A stretch of DNA of 64,000 nucleotides from Cupriavidus pampae (GCF_914271485.1 NZ_CAJZAG010000005.1:372001-436000), one strand, 5' to 3'; shown: positions 11,173-20,149, counted from the stretch's first letter. The notes: generated from the letters alone by a model not told the origin. Numbers and translations are program-made.

Positions 11173-12644
11173 GACTTAAACTCCTTCTTCTGTAAGGTTT
11201 GATTGGGAGCGCTCGCAAGGGCGGCCAGAGAACCAAGACTTATCGGCTTGATCGGGGCACGAATGCGATAGGTGCCAATCTCATTCGGCGCACGATGGTG
11301 GGTATTGGCAAGTATCTGGGTCACGGTGAGTCCGCACATCCTCCCCTGACAGGGGCCCATCCCGCAGCGACTAAAGAACTTAGTCTGATTGGGGCCCTCA
11401 CAGCCCAATCTGGCCATATCACGGACGCGTCCCGCGGTCACCTCTTCACATCGGCAAACAACGGTATCGTCCGCACAATCAACGAGCCATTCGGGGGGGC
11501 GATAAAGGGCATCTAGAAATGGACGCACACGCTGCTGATGCTTTAGTGCGGAGCGCCAAGACTTCGCGAGTTCGTCGCCCCTTTTTGCGTCCAGCTTCCT
11601 GATTGCAACCGCAGCCCCTATCGCAGCGATGGCACCACTGGCTTCCGCAGCCAAAGCGCCCGCGATCGCCGCACCATCGCCGGCTATTCGGAGCCCAGAC
11701 AAAGACGTCTCACCCCACGCGTCGGTGGTCGGATGCCACGCCAGTTGCTCGTCGCTCCACGAGTGGTCCACGCGCAAGAGCCTGGTTATCTGCGTATTAG
11801 GCACGACGCCGTGATGAAGCAAGGCAACATCGGCTTCGATACGTTGTGCTGCGCCTCCCTCGAGGAACGACACCGCTCGCATACGTTGGCCGTCATCTGT
11901 GGCCTCAATGCGAACATCTTCCACGTGCCTGACAAAGCGAACACCCGCTCGACGCAGCCTCCATAGCATCCGTAGACCCTTTCCGAGAATCTTCGGACAC
12001 GTCGCAGCTAGTGTCAGATGCTTCAACGCACGTCGCTTGTTTGCGGCGGGGCTTGTCTCGATGATGCCGGCGATAGCCGCTCCTCCGTCTAGCAGTTGGC
12101 ATGCGACCAACAGTAGCAATGGGCCATTTCCCACCAACACAACCTTGCCGTCCGGGACTTGGGCGGCGGTCTTGAGTGCGATCTGTGCCGCACCAGCATT
12201 GAGTACTCCTGGTAGCGTCCAACCCGGTAACGGCGAGGGGCGCTCCATTGCTCCGGTGGCAACTATCAATTGGGGAGCACGGACTTTAAACGAGCGTCCT
12301 GACTGCTGCGCGGTAACAGTCAGATCGCGCGCGACATCCCACACCAAAGTGCCATACCGAACCTCGACCCCTGATTTTTCAAAGCGTTCTGCCAAGGATG
12401 CGCCATGGCAATAGTCCCGACCCAGCAGCTCTTTCACCGATTCGGGCGCGACGGTGACATTCCGGTATATCTGTCCGCCAGCGCGAGACTGTTCATCAAG
12501 CACGATGGTTCGTAGTCCACAGGCTGCCGCAACGGTAGCTGCAGACATCCCCGCAGGACCGCTACCCAAGATAATGAGGTCATGGGTGAAACTTCCACTG
12601 CTCCGCCTTTCCTCGCTGGAGGGCGCATTGTTCCCTGATTTCAT
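11169..12644 (-). CDS. NAD(P)/FAD-dependent oxidoreductase subunit, HcnB/OoxA-like
   Basis: The 491-residue flavoprotein resembles the large subunit of hcnABC hydrogen cyanide synthase, octopine/nopaline oxidases and D-hydroxyproline dehydrogenase. The FAD motif GSGPAG is at residues 27-32. A C-terminal bacterioferredoxin-ferredoxin-like domain carries Cys397, Cys399, Cys427 and Cys432 for a [2Fe-2S] cluster. The start at 12644 is chosen because it overlaps the upstream 2Fe-2S gene as ATGA, while the longer reading would run through that gene. It works with the two preceding subunits; the substrate is probably an amino or imino acid. Confidence 0.85.
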   Translation of the reverse strand: MKSGNNAPSSEERRSSGSFTHDLIILGSGPAGMSAATVAAACGLRTIVLDEQSRAGGQIYRNVTVAPESVKELLGRDYCHGASLAERFEKSGVEVRYGTLVWDVARDLTVTAQQSGRSFKVRAPQLIVATGAMERPSPLPGWTLPGVLNAGAAQIALKTAAQVPDGKVVLVGNGPLLLLVACQLLDGGAAIAGIIETSPAANKRRALKHLTLAATCPKILGKGLRMLWRLRRAGVRFVRHVEDVRIEATDDGQRMRAVSFLEGGAAQRIEADVALLHHGVVPNTQITRLLRVDHSWSDEQLAWHPTTDAWGETSLSGLRIAGDGAAIAGALAAEASGAIAAIGAAVAIRKLDAKRGDELAKSWRSALKHQQRVRPFLDALYRPPEWLVDCADDTVVCRCEEVTAGRVRDMARLGCEGPNQTKFFSRCGMGPCQGRMCGLTVTQILANTHHRAPNEIGTYRIRAPIKPISLGSLAALASAPNQTLQKKEFKS

Positions 12645-12952
12645 GCTGCTGCCTCCACACGCCGGGCGCCTGACGGCAGCCTCACCCGCATTCCTTCTCG
12701 CACCTCGACCATACAAGATTGCACGCTCTGAGCGCCGTCGACTTCTACGATGCAGTCGAAACATACGCCCATGAGGCACAGCGGCGCCCGTGGGGCTCCC
12801 GATACTGCCGTCTTTCGAAAGGGCACAGTTCCTGCGCCAAGCAATGCGGTTGCCAGGGTCTGGCCCGCGTGCGCATGTACCTTTTCTCCATCCACGTAGA
12901 TGACGACAGACCGCGGCAGCTCAGTGGGCGATAACTTGATTGACTTGAACAT
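12641..12952 (-). CDS. (2Fe-2S)-binding subunit, HcnA/OoxX-like
   Basis: The 103-residue ferredoxin-like subunit has four cysteines, Cys59, Cys64, Cys67 and Cys80 (PLCLMGVCFDC and SC), matching the small [2Fe-2S] subunit of HcnA and opine-oxidase type complexes. It relays electrons between the two flavoprotein subunits. The ATG at 12952 with AAGGCAAGG upstream is preferred over 12985. It overlaps the preceding oxidase gene by 32 bases and the next by four. Confidence 0.85.
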   Translation of the reverse strand: MFKSIKLSPTELPRSVVIYVDGEKVHAHAGQTLATALLGAGTVPFRKTAVSGAPRAPLCLMGVCFDCIVEVDGAQSVQSCMVEVREGMRVRLPSGARRVEAAA

Positions 12953-14051
12953 CGAAGCGCCTTGCCTTGAAATCCCGAACTTCAACCGGTTCGGTGCCGG
13001 TACGGATCCATTCCACGAGCGGACCGGAATGTGCTGGTGCCAGCGTGATGCCGCTGTGGCACGTCACAACGAAAGCTCCCGGGCACTCAATGGACTCGTC
13101 GTAAATCGGATAGCCATCCGGGGTCATGACACGTAGCGCTCCCCAGGTGCGAACCAAGTTGACATTTGCCAGCATCGGGAAGCTGCGCACTGCGCGTGCC
13201 GCAATGCGAGCTAGCTCCGGCAACGTTGTGCCATCGTCCATCCCCACTTCCTCCTTCGAGTCACCGATCTGCACAACCCCTTCGTCCGTCTGCCGCACGT
13301 AGTGGCATGGGTACCGCAGAAATGGCGACACTTTTTCACTAACCAGGAGTTGGCCTCGTACCGGCCGCACGGGGGCGCTTAGTCCTACCTGAGGTGCAAG
13401 CTCTCTATTCGCCAGCCCAGCAGCGAGCACCACGCGCGAAGCTGAGAACATGCGGTCTCCAGCCTTGACTCGAAATTCTCCTGCCCGGTGCTCAATTTTC
13501 CCAACGCCTACGCCAGTCACCAAGCGACCACCGAGAGCCTTGTAGCCTTGGACCAGCGCTCTCAATGTCCGCAGCGGACTAACATGACCATCGAGCTCGC
13601 AGTAAATCGCACCCACGACATCCGGGCCGGTTTCTGGGATGAGCCGACGCAGGCTCGGTAGATCGAGGACCTCGTATGGATAGTGGATACCGAGCTGCTC
13701 ACCTAAAGCTGAGAGTTTTCCCGCAGACTCGGCGAGGGTCTTCTCATCAAAGCTCATGCTGATTCCGCCAGGCTGCTGAAGTTGGACATCAACTCCCGTG
13801 AGGTCCTGCAGCTCTGTCGCGAGTGCTCGCCACTCGCGCGCCGCCTGCATAGTCCAGCGTGCATAGGCCGGACGACCCAGCCCCTTGTTCTGGACCCAGA
13901 CGAGACCGAAATTCCCTCTCGATGCACGAAAGGCGTCGTCGCTTCCGTCCAGCACGCATACAGCATCGCCGCTGCGGGCAAGTCCATATCCCACAGATAG
14001 GCCCACCACGCCTCCGCCTATGACGAGCGTGTCGATGTGATCAGTACTCAT
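12921..14051 (-). CDS. FAD-dependent amino-acid oxidase subunit (DAO family), HcnC/OoxB-like
   Basis: The 376-residue DAO-fold protein is the probable catalytic subunit: it oxidises a secondary or primary amine at its FAD. The dinucleotide motif GGGVVG lies at about residues 12-17, and the C-terminal segment GITLAPAHSG matches the FAD-binding end of glycine/sarcosine oxidases. It is the second gene of the unit, three bases after the Bug gene, and is followed by the two partner subunits and RidA. The order differs from hcnABC. Hydrogen cyanide synthesis, opine oxidation and D-hydroxyproline oxidation are all possible; cyanide synthesis is least likely given the RidA and Bug partners. Confidence 0.85.
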   Translation of the reverse strand: MSTDHIDTLVIGGGVVGLSVGYGLARSGDAVCVLDGSDDAFRASRGNFGLVWVQNKGLGRPAYARWTMQAAREWRALATELQDLTGVDVQLQQPGGISMSFDEKTLAESAGKLSALGEQLGIHYPYEVLDLPSLRRLIPETGPDVVGAIYCELDGHVSPLRTLRALVQGYKALGGRLVTGVGVGKIEHRAGEFRVKAGDRMFSASRVVLAAGLANRELAPQVGLSAPVRPVRGQLLVSEKVSPFLRYPCHYVRQTDEGVVQIGDSKEEVGMDDGTTLPELARIAARAVRSFPMLANVNLVRTWGALRVMTPDGYPIYDESIECPGAFVVTCHSGITLAPAHSGPLVEWIRTGTEPVEVRDFKARRFDVQVNQVIAH

Positions 14052-14054
14052 GAC

Positions 14055-15101
14055 CTATTCCGCCTTGATATTCCGCTCGCGGACAATTTTTTCGAACTTG
14101 TCGGCTTCGCTACGAATAAACGTAGCGACCTCCACGGGGGTCTTGCCCGAATCCGGTTCGATGCCGAGCTTGACGAGCTTTTCGCGGAAGTCTGGCGTTG
14201 CCAACACTTCTCGAATGGCCGTGTTTAATCGATTGATGATGTGTGCGGGTGTGCCTGCCGGAGCCTGAATGGACTCCCACGCCACGAGTTCGAACCCGGG
14301 TACTCCCGACTCCGAAATGGTCGGGACGTCGGGAACCGCTGAGACGCGACTCTTGCTCGACACGGCGATGGCGCGAAGCTTCCCGTCCTTGACGAGGTTG
14401 ATTGACGACGCGACCGTGGGCATCATCATTGTCACCTGCCCGCTCATCAGGTCAATTAGCCCAGGGCCGCTGCCCTTGTAGGGCACGTGGATCATGTTGA
14501 TGCCCGTCTTGGACAACAGCAACTCAGATGCCAAATGACCAGCACTTCCCGGGCCATAGCTCGCATAGGGAAGCTTTCCCGGCTGTGCCTTAGCCATCGA
14601 GACCAGATCGGGAATGGATTTCACCGGAATACTGGCGGGCGTGACGAGCCATAGCGGAATGACGCCGAGCAGCGCGACCGGTGCGAAGTCCTTGTAGATG
14701 TTGTAGTTCAGCTTCTGAAGGGCTGGGTTGATGGCAAACGATGAGGAGACCGACAAAAGCGTGTAGCCGTCCGCGGGCTGGCTCTTCACATACTGAGTAG
14801 CGATGATGGAGTTCGCGCCCGGCCTGTTTTCCACAACAATCTGCTGACCGAGCTTCACGCTCAACGCAGCGCCCAGCAACCGCGCGGTCGCGTCAGAGGA
14901 TCCGCCCGGCGGAAACCCCACTACCAGTTTGATTGGGCGTGTTGGATACGACTGCGTCGACTCCTGCGCGCTCACAGGGAGGCATACGAGCATCGCGAAC
15001 GCGGTGAGTCCGGCCACTGCCAGTGTGTTGCCCGCGCCGCGTTGCAACATCTGCGGCAGATCGGTCTTGTCATGTTTGAGTTTGGGGGGCATGTTGTCCA
15101 T
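14055..15101 (-). CDS. Bug/TctC-family periplasmic solute-binding protein
   Basis: The 348-residue precursor has a signal peptide (VAGLTAFAMLVCLPVSAQE) and a mature TctC/Bug fold with the family segments YPTRPIKLVVGFPPGGSSD and VVENRPGANS. Bug proteins bind carboxylates, amino acids or related small ligands; many in Burkholderiales lack cognate TctAB membrane genes, and none is present here. It is the first gene of the oxidase unit and faces a divergent LysR gene. Because the N-terminus is long, a later start at 15050 is possible. It probably delivers or senses the oxidase substrate. Confidence 0.9.
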   Translation of the reverse strand: MDNMPPKLKHDKTDLPQMLQRGAGNTLAVAGLTAFAMLVCLPVSAQESTQSYPTRPIKLVVGFPPGGSSDATARLLGAALSVKLGQQIVVENRPGANSIIATQYVKSQPADGYTLLSVSSSFAINPALQKLNYNIYKDFAPVALLGVIPLWLVTPASIPVKSIPDLVSMAKAQPGKLPYASYGPGSAGHLASELLLSKTGINMIHVPYKGSGPGLIDLMSGQVTMMMPTVASSINLVKDGKLRAIAVSSKSRVSAVPDVPTISESGVPGFELVAWESIQAPAGTPAHIINRLNTAIREVLATPDFREKLVKLGIEPDSGKTPVEVATFIRSEADKFEKIVRERNIKAE

Positions 15102-15216
15102 ATATCCATACCCCGGTTTGCCGCTAAGATTTGGGTCCAGGGTGGATGAATCTTAGAAGCACCACCTCTGCATAACAATTCATTCTTTTCAGCCTGCTTA
15201 TTCCAGAAAGTTATGT

Positions 15217-16122
15217 ATGAAGAAGACCGTCAATCTGCGCCAAGTTGAATCCTTCTACTCCGTCATGCGCACGGGCACCGTGGTCGGAGCAGCGCAACTG
15301 ATGAACGTGACGCAGCCTGCGGTCAGCAAAGCAATCGCCCTCCTTGAACTGCGTATCGGGTACAAGCTCTTCGAGCGCAGGGGACGCAAGCTCGTGGCGA
15401 CGCCGGAGGCGGAGGCCCTATACCGTGAGATCGAGCCAATCTATGGCAGCCTCGAACGGATCTCCCAGATCGCCGAAGACATCCGTAACCAGCGAGCAGG
15501 GGCGCTACGCATTGCGACGCTACCTTCGATTTCTCAGTGGCTACTGCCCAAGGCCATCACTCGCTTTCTGTCGACCCGACCAAATGTCTCCGTCTACATC
15601 GAAAGCCTTCCGTCCCGCCAGGTTGCGGATCTCGTTGCTACACGTCAGTTCGATGTAGGCTTGATCGAACTGCCGCTGTCGCGACCCGCAATCTCGACGG
15701 AGACGCTGGATCCCAGCCCAGCCGTCGCGATACTGCCAATCGGTCATCGACTCACCACGAAGAGGGCAATTTCTATTAAGGACCTTGCCAATGAACGGCT
15801 GATTTTGCTGTCTCAGCACAGTTTTCTGCGCCACCAGATTGACGACGCGTTTTCGAACGCTGGTGTTGCGGCAAACGTCATCGTAGAAACACCCCATTCC
15901 TTGGTGGCATGCGGACTTGTAGCCGCCGGGGCAGGAATCACGCTGGTGTCACGTTGGGCTGCGGAGCTGTTCTCAGCGCATGACGTCGTCGTGCGACCAC
16001 TACGAGAAGAGCTAGCTTCGCGATACGCAATCATCTTCCCGAGTCCTGGACCCAGACTCCTTTTGGCGGAAGCTTTCACCAAAGATTTCAAGGAAGAGAT
16101 TAGGCACCCGAAGCGGCGTTAG
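15217..16122 (+). CDS. LysR-family regulator, likely of the Bug-oxidase-RidA unit
   Basis: The 301-residue LysR protein has an N-terminal helix-turn-helix (NLRQVESFYSVMRTG, then QPAVSKAIALLE) and a normal effector domain. It is divergent from the Bug gene at 15101, the usual arrangement for a regulator and its target. ATG codons at 15213 and 15217 lie in different frames; 15217 starts this protein. CATAAC (from 15169) and GTTATG (15210-15215) flank the promoter region. Similar proteins (NocR/OccR type) control opine oxidases, which fits the neighbours but is inferred. Confidence 0.88.
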   Translation: MKKTVNLRQVESFYSVMRTGTVVGAAQLMNVTQPAVSKAIALLELRIGYKLFERRGRKLVATPEAEALYREIEPIYGSLERISQIAEDIRNQRAGALRIATLPSISQWLLPKAITRFLSTRPNVSVYIESLPSRQVADLVATRQFDVGLIELPLSRPAISTETLDPSPAVAILPIGHRLTTKRAISIKDLANERLILLSQHSFLRHQIDDAFSNAGVAANVIVETPHSLVACGLVAAGAGITLVSRWAAELFSAHDVVVRPLREELASRYAIIFPSPGPRLLLAEAFTKDFKEEIRHPKRR

Positions 16123-16224
16123 AACACCATTGCCGATGGAATCGGACGTTATCCAAAGCCAGCACTACCCCTGTTTGCAGCGGAACACTAGTTACCGTCT
16201 CATTGGATCCCACCTTGGAAGATT

Positions 16225-16325
16225 GTGATGGCAATACCAAGCAGGACTACAAATCGACTCCACTTCGAAGAACTCAGTCCAAGCCGGTTCGAGGATCTTT
16301 CGCTGGCGCTGGTCTACAGACTGAC
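16225..16325 (+). pseudogene. Possible N-terminal fragment of an Mrr-like endonuclease gene
   Basis: A frame starting at 16225 encodes RLHFEELSPSRFEDLSLAL followed by VYRL. From memory this pattern opens several restriction-endonuclease-like (Mrr-type) proteins, where it is followed by a tryptophan and a GxDxGxDI catalytic core. Here similarity stops after about 33 residues, and none of the three frames continues it. The fragment may be all that remains of a defence gene. Recognition is from memory and not verified. Confidence 0.33.
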
Positions 16326-16481
16326 GAGACCTACCCTGAGACCGGCGAGACACCCGACGGCTCTATTAACGCGAAGTGAACTGTCGGAGTTTGAGCAAGG
16401 TTCATCGTCCGTTCTTTGCGTTGCGGCCGTCCATATCAGAGCATTGGATGGCGCAGAACGGTCGGCAACGGCCCACAGACC

Positions 16482-16509
16482 CGGTTCGTCGACTTGCCTC
16501 GACGAACCG
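16482..16509. repeat. Perfect 11-bp inverted repeat
   Basis: CGGTTCGTCGA and TCGACGAACCG with a six-base spacer lie 48 bases past the asparaginase stop. It could be its terminator, but there is no T run on either strand. Confidence 0.6.
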
Positions 16510-16556
16510 ATGCGTGAGGCCGCATACATACGTACTGCAGCCCCCGCTGCATCGAT

Positions 16557-17618
16557 TCAGCGATCGAATGCCGCCTGCAATTCCGCTTTGCTCTGCTTCC
16601 CCTGATGCATCATCAGCATCAACAGGAGCCGTGCCTTCTGCGGATTGAGATCACCCGCCATGACCGCGCCCGCATCGAAGGTCGTCTTGCCGCCGCCCTG
16701 AAATCCGTAGACGGGCATGGTGCGGCCGTTGGGGACGCGGGTCGCGATCACGACCGGTACGTTCTTGCTGAGCGCGTACTTGACCGCTTCGAACATCGAG
16801 ACGTTCATGTTGCCCATGCCCGTGGCCTGCACGACGATGCCCTTGGCGCCTTGATCCACCGCGTAGCGCAGTAGCTCGCCGGTGGCGCCGCCGAACATCG
16901 GCAAAATCTCTACACGCGGCATCTCCCCGCTGCCGATATCAATGTGCTGACGGCGCAGCGGTGCGCGCGAGAATTGCACCTTGTCCTCCCACACCTCGCC
17001 GAGGAATCCGAAGTCGCCCGATTTGAACGTCTCGACATCCTGCGTATGGGTCTTGGTCGCAGTGCGTGCGGCGTTGATCTGATTGTTCATCGCAATCATG
17101 ACGCCCTTGCCCTTGGCCTCAGGCGTCGTCGCGATGCGAATGGCGTTGAGCAGGTTGCGTGGTCCGTCGAAATCGGGGGAAGACGCGTTGCGTTGTGCGC
17201 CGATCAGGATCACTGGCTTATCGGACTTCACCGTCAGGTCCAGCCAATAGGCGGTTTCTTCCATGGTGTCCGTACCGTGCGCGATCACCACCCCGGCCAC
17301 TTCAGGCCGCGCCAACGCGTCGTCCACCGCCTTCGTCAGGCGTGTCCACCATTTCGGCTCAATGTAGTTGGCGGACATTGCCGAAGAATTATTGACCTCG
17401 ATGGTGGCGTACTTTCCGGCGTCTGGAACGGTCTGCATCAGGTCGTCGCCAGAGATGGCAGGCACCACGCCTTTGGTAACCGGGTCGACCTTCATCGCGA
17501 TGGTGCCGCCCGTGGCAACGAACTGCACAACGGGTCGCGTCTGCGCGGTGGCAGCCGTCGCGGCAGAACACATCATCGCGAATGTCAGCGCCTTTTGTAG
17601 TGTCTTTAGCGTCTTCAA
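16557..17618 (-). CDS. Type II (periplasmic) L-asparaginase
   Basis: The 353-residue precursor hydrolyses L-asparagine, and often glutamine, to the acid and ammonia. Both catalytic threonine motifs are present: VATGGTI near residues 34-40 and AHGTDTMEET near 113-122. The start is taken as TTG at 17618 because GAGGAG sits six bases upstream and translation from there gives a clean signal peptide ending in AATAQ at residue 26. The in-frame ATG at 17696 would add 26 charged residues with no signal character. No transporter or regulator is adjacent on the same strand. Confidence 0.92.
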   Translation of the reverse strand: MKTLKTLQKALTFAMMCSAATAATAQTRPVVQFVATGGTIAMKVDPVTKGVVPAISGDDLMQTVPDAGKYATIEVNNSSAMSANYIEPKWWTRLTKAVDDALARPEVAGVVIAHGTDTMEETAYWLDLTVKSDKPVILIGAQRNASSPDFDGPRNLLNAIRIATTPEAKGKGVMIAMNNQINAARTATKTHTQDVETFKSGDFGFLGEVWEDKVQFSRAPLRRQHIDIGSGEMPRVEILPMFGGATGELLRYAVDQGAKGIVVQATGMGNMNVSMFEAVKYALSKNVPVVIATRVPNGRTMPVYGFQGGGKTTFDAGAVMAGDLNPQKARLLLMLMMHQGKQSKAELQAAFDR

Positions 17619-17755
17619 GGTTGTCTCCTCATTTGTTGTTGTGAAAATTGGCGGCCGAGATCTGCAGGCGCGCTGATAACAATTGCCGCAGTGCATTGGA
17701 CACTGAAACAGATATCGTCAACAATCGATATTTCCCCGAACCAATCGGTGTGTCT

Positions 17756-18499
17756 ATGACGATTCAGCGTCCCGTAGCGCTTGTCACAGGTTCGACCTCT
17801 GGCATCGGCGCTGCCGTTGCTCGACGGCTTGCAAGTGATGGATTTTCAGTTGTTCTGCATTCGCGGAGCTCAAGGGAAAACGGGGAAGCGATGGCCCGCG
17901 AACTGGATTCGGCGATCTACGTTCAGGCCGATCTGGCTAACGACGCGGACAGAGTGCGGCTTGTCCGGGAAGCTGTCGCATGTTGGGGAAGACTCGACGT
18001 GCTCGTCAACAACGCGGGGATCAGTCGTGTCATCCCTCATGCGGACCTGAGCGCGGCAACGCCTGCTATTTGGCAAGAGCTATACGAGGTCAACGTGATC
18101 GCGCCGTTTCGTTTGATTGCGGAAGCGGAACCCGCGTTACGAGACGCCGCTCGTCGGGGACGACCCGGCAGCGTGATCAACATCAGTTCGCACGCGGGTG
18201 TACGGCCTAAGGGCGCGTCAATTCCATACTCGGCCACCAAAGCCGCGCTCAACCACATGACCAAACTGCTGGCGCTATCGCTTGGACCCGATATTCGAGT
18301 CAATGGCGTCGCTCCGGGGCTGGTGGACACGCCCCTGACCGCGGACTGGACGCAAGCACAAGAACTGTGGAGAACACGAGCTCCAATGAAGCGATCGGCG
18401 AAACCAGAAGATATTGCACAGGCGGTTGCCATGCTGGTTGCGTCCGATTACCTCACCGGAGAAATCCTGTTATCGGACGGCGGCTTGAATCTTACGTAG
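17756..18499 (+). CDS. Short-chain dehydrogenase/reductase (SDR)
   Basis: The 247-residue classical SDR has the NAD(P) motif TGSTSGIG near residues 11-18, NNAG near 87-90, SS in ISSHAG and a YSATKAA active site. The C-terminal LTGEILLSDGGLNLT is typical of FabG-like members. The ATG at 17756 is preferred since it places the cofactor motif at the usual distance from the N-terminus. It is divergent from the asparaginase and convergent with the hydrolase. Substrate unknown. Confidence 0.88.
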   Translation: MTIQRPVALVTGSTSGIGAAVARRLASDGFSVVLHSRSSRENGEAMARELDSAIYVQADLANDADRVRLVREAVACWGRLDVLVNNAGISRVIPHADLSAATPAIWQELYEVNVIAPFRLIAEAEPALRDAARRGRPGSVINISSHAGVRPKGASIPYSATKAALNHMTKLLALSLGPDIRVNGVAPGLVDTPLTADWTQAQELWRTRAPMKRSAKPEDIAQAVAMLVASDYLTGEILLSDGGLNLT

Positions 18500-18525
18500 T
18501 GGCGTCGGGGAACATCATTTGACGT

Positions 18526-19407
18526 CTACGAACCGCGACGCAGGAAGCCGACAACCAGGTCCGTCGTCGCCTGCGGCTGCTCCTCCGTGATCCAGTGCCC
18601 GCAGTCTGGAATGGTGACATCCTCGACGTTTTCAGCGGCACAGCGCAGCACCGGGCCGATCATCGGACCGAAGGTCGCTTCCCCGCCCAGGGCCAGGACC
18701 GGCATCTTGAGCTTGCTCCGCGCAAGGAGCGCCCTATTGTCGACCGCATCCTGGCTGAACGCGAGGAACTGGGCAAAGCTCGCTCGCATTGCACCGGGTT
18801 GCGCGTAGAGCGCCGCATAGTGCCGGCGCTTTGCTTCATCAAACCGCTTGGGATCCCGGGAAAGCTCGTTCCAGAAGCGATCCAGATAGATGCGCTCGCG
18901 ACCGCTGACCAAACGCTCCATGTCCTGACCACCGAAGCCAAAATGCCACATGGCAGGATCCCGTGTGATCTGGTCCCAGGGTCCGATACCAGGTAGTGGC
19001 GCATCGATTGCCACCCAGCGGCGCACGCGCTCGGGATAGATCGCGGCAACTGCAAAGCCAACCATGATGCCGATGTCGTGCGTCACCAGTTCGACTGTCT
19101 GCACACCCAGGGCGTCGAGGACGCCGATGACGTCAGCCGCCTGATTCTTCTTGTCATAGCCACCATCAGGTTTCGACGACAGGCCTAGCCCGCGCAGATC
19201 GGGCACGACAATCGTGTGGTCATTGATCAGTGCGCTTGCCAGATGACCCCACATGTCACCGGTTGTGCCAAAGCCGTGCAGCATCACGACCGCCGGCCCA
19301 CTGCCACCGACCCGCACGTGGATGGACGCGCCATTGATCTCGACTGTCTGCGTCTTCATTCCGGCAGGGAAGGGATAAATTCCATCTACGCGGGCGTGCT
19401 CACTCAT
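18526..19407 (-). CDS. Alpha/beta hydrolase, epoxide-hydrolase/dehalogenase type
   Basis: The 293-residue hydrolase has the oxyanion motif HGFG at 44-47 and, at the nucleophile elbow, His110-Asp111 (VTHDIG) rather than serine. A nucleophilic Asp is characteristic of epoxide hydrolases and haloalkane/fluoroacetate dehalogenases. The catalytic His is in DCGHW near residue 275. It is divergent from the TetR gene at 19553, with two identical palindromes between them, so it is the probable target of that repressor. Whether it opens epoxides or removes halides cannot be read from sequence. Confidence 0.85.
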   Translation of the reverse strand: MSEHARVDGIYPFPAGMKTQTVEINGASIHVRVGGSGPAVVMLHGFGTTGDMWGHLASALINDHTIVVPDLRGLGLSSKPDGGYDKKNQAADVIGVLDALGVQTVELVTHDIGIMVGFAVAAIYPERVRRWVAIDAPLPGIGPWDQITRDPAMWHFGFGGQDMERLVSGRERIYLDRFWNELSRDPKRFDEAKRRHYAALYAQPGAMRASFAQFLAFSQDAVDNRALLARSKLKMPVLALGGEATFGPMIGPVLRCAAENVEDVTIPDCGHWITEEQPQATTDLVVGFLRRGS

Positions 19408-19456
19408 TTGCTTGCTCCAGGCTCTTAGTTTTTGGGATTGACCACTGGCCGCATTC

Positions 19457-19510
19457 TATGACGATCGTTCTAAAACCATCAACAGATTTTTGTGACGATC
19501 GTGATAAAAT
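19457..19510. promoter_or_regulatory. Two direct repeats of a TGACGATCGT operator-like motif
   Basis: TGACGATCGT followed by two bases and TAAAA occurs twice, with the ACGATCGT palindrome at 19461-19468 and 19495-19502, 34 bp apart. Both copies lie in the divergent region between the hydrolase gene and tetR, where a TetR operator controlling both would be expected. Confidence 0.65.
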
Positions 19511-19552
19511 CTCGCACAATGACTCGCCCCCACCATTGAACAAAGGATCGAG

Positions 19553-20149
19553 ATGGCCAGACCTAGGGAGTTTGACGAAGACTCGGCGCTCGAGGCCGCC
19601 CTGCAACGCTTCTGGAATCACGGCTATGAGGCGACATCCATGCGCGACCTCGCCGATTGCACCGGAATGACTACACCGAGCCTCTACAACGCGTTCGGTG
19701 ACAAGAAAGCGATCTACCGCCTCGCGCTGGATCGTTATGTTCGTCAGACGGTTGAGGCTTGCTCGAAGATCCTGAACAGCGACGACTCGCGTCTACGCGC
19801 ACTGGAGCGGTACTTTGAGGCAAACGTCGACGACGTGCTCGCCGACAAGCTTCACAAAGGATGCTTTGTCGTGAACACGGCGCTGGAGGTAGCGCCGCAC
19901 GACCAGGATCTTCGAGATGTTGTAAGCGACGTCTTTGATGGAATTGAAAAATGCGTCCGCGACTGCGTCGCCGCGGGGCAGCGCGAAGGGTCAATTCTCA
20001 CGTCGCAATCCCCGACCGACCTTTCACGTCTGGCTCTGAGCGCTATCCTGGGCATTCGAGTTCTGGCTCGCACCAATCCCGATCGAAAGCTGCTGGCTGG
20101 CGTAGTCCGACCGTTTTTCATGTTGCTACGGACGCCGGGCAAGGGTTGA
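19553..20149 (+). CDS. TetR-family transcriptional regulator
   Basis: The 198-residue protein has a TetR N-terminal DNA-binding domain (ALEAALQRFWNHGYEATSMRDLA, then TTPSLYNAFGDKKAIY, residues 11-57) and a helical ligand domain. The FGDKKAIY form of the recognition helix is typical of the AcrR/NemR-like branch. It is divergent from the alpha/beta hydrolase, and two TGACGATCGT repeats lie between, suggesting repression of both genes. The ligand is unknown but is probably a substrate of the hydrolase or of the SDR beyond it. Confidence 0.88.
   Translation: MARPREFDEDSALEAALQRFWNHGYEATSMRDLADCTGMTTPSLYNAFGDKKAIYRLALDRYVRQTVEACSKILNSDDSRLRALERYFEANVDDVLADKLHKGCFVVNTALEVAPHDQDLRDVVSDVFDGIEKCVRDCVAAGQREGSILTSQSPTDLSRLALSAILGIRVLARTNPDRKLLAGVVRPFFMLLRTPGKG

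Larger units (their letters stand above)
16123..16556. other. Stretch without an intact gene, between LysR and asparaginase
   Basis: This stretch of about 430 bases contains a short possible gene remnant (16225-16325) and a long inverted repeat (16482-16509). No intact gene was seen. Confidence 0.5.

Noticed and set aside
11169-14051. hcnABC hydrogen cyanide synthase
   Set aside because: Subunit types match, but gene order differs and Bug, RidA and LysR partners point to amine or imino-acid oxidation; the cyanide label is not supported.
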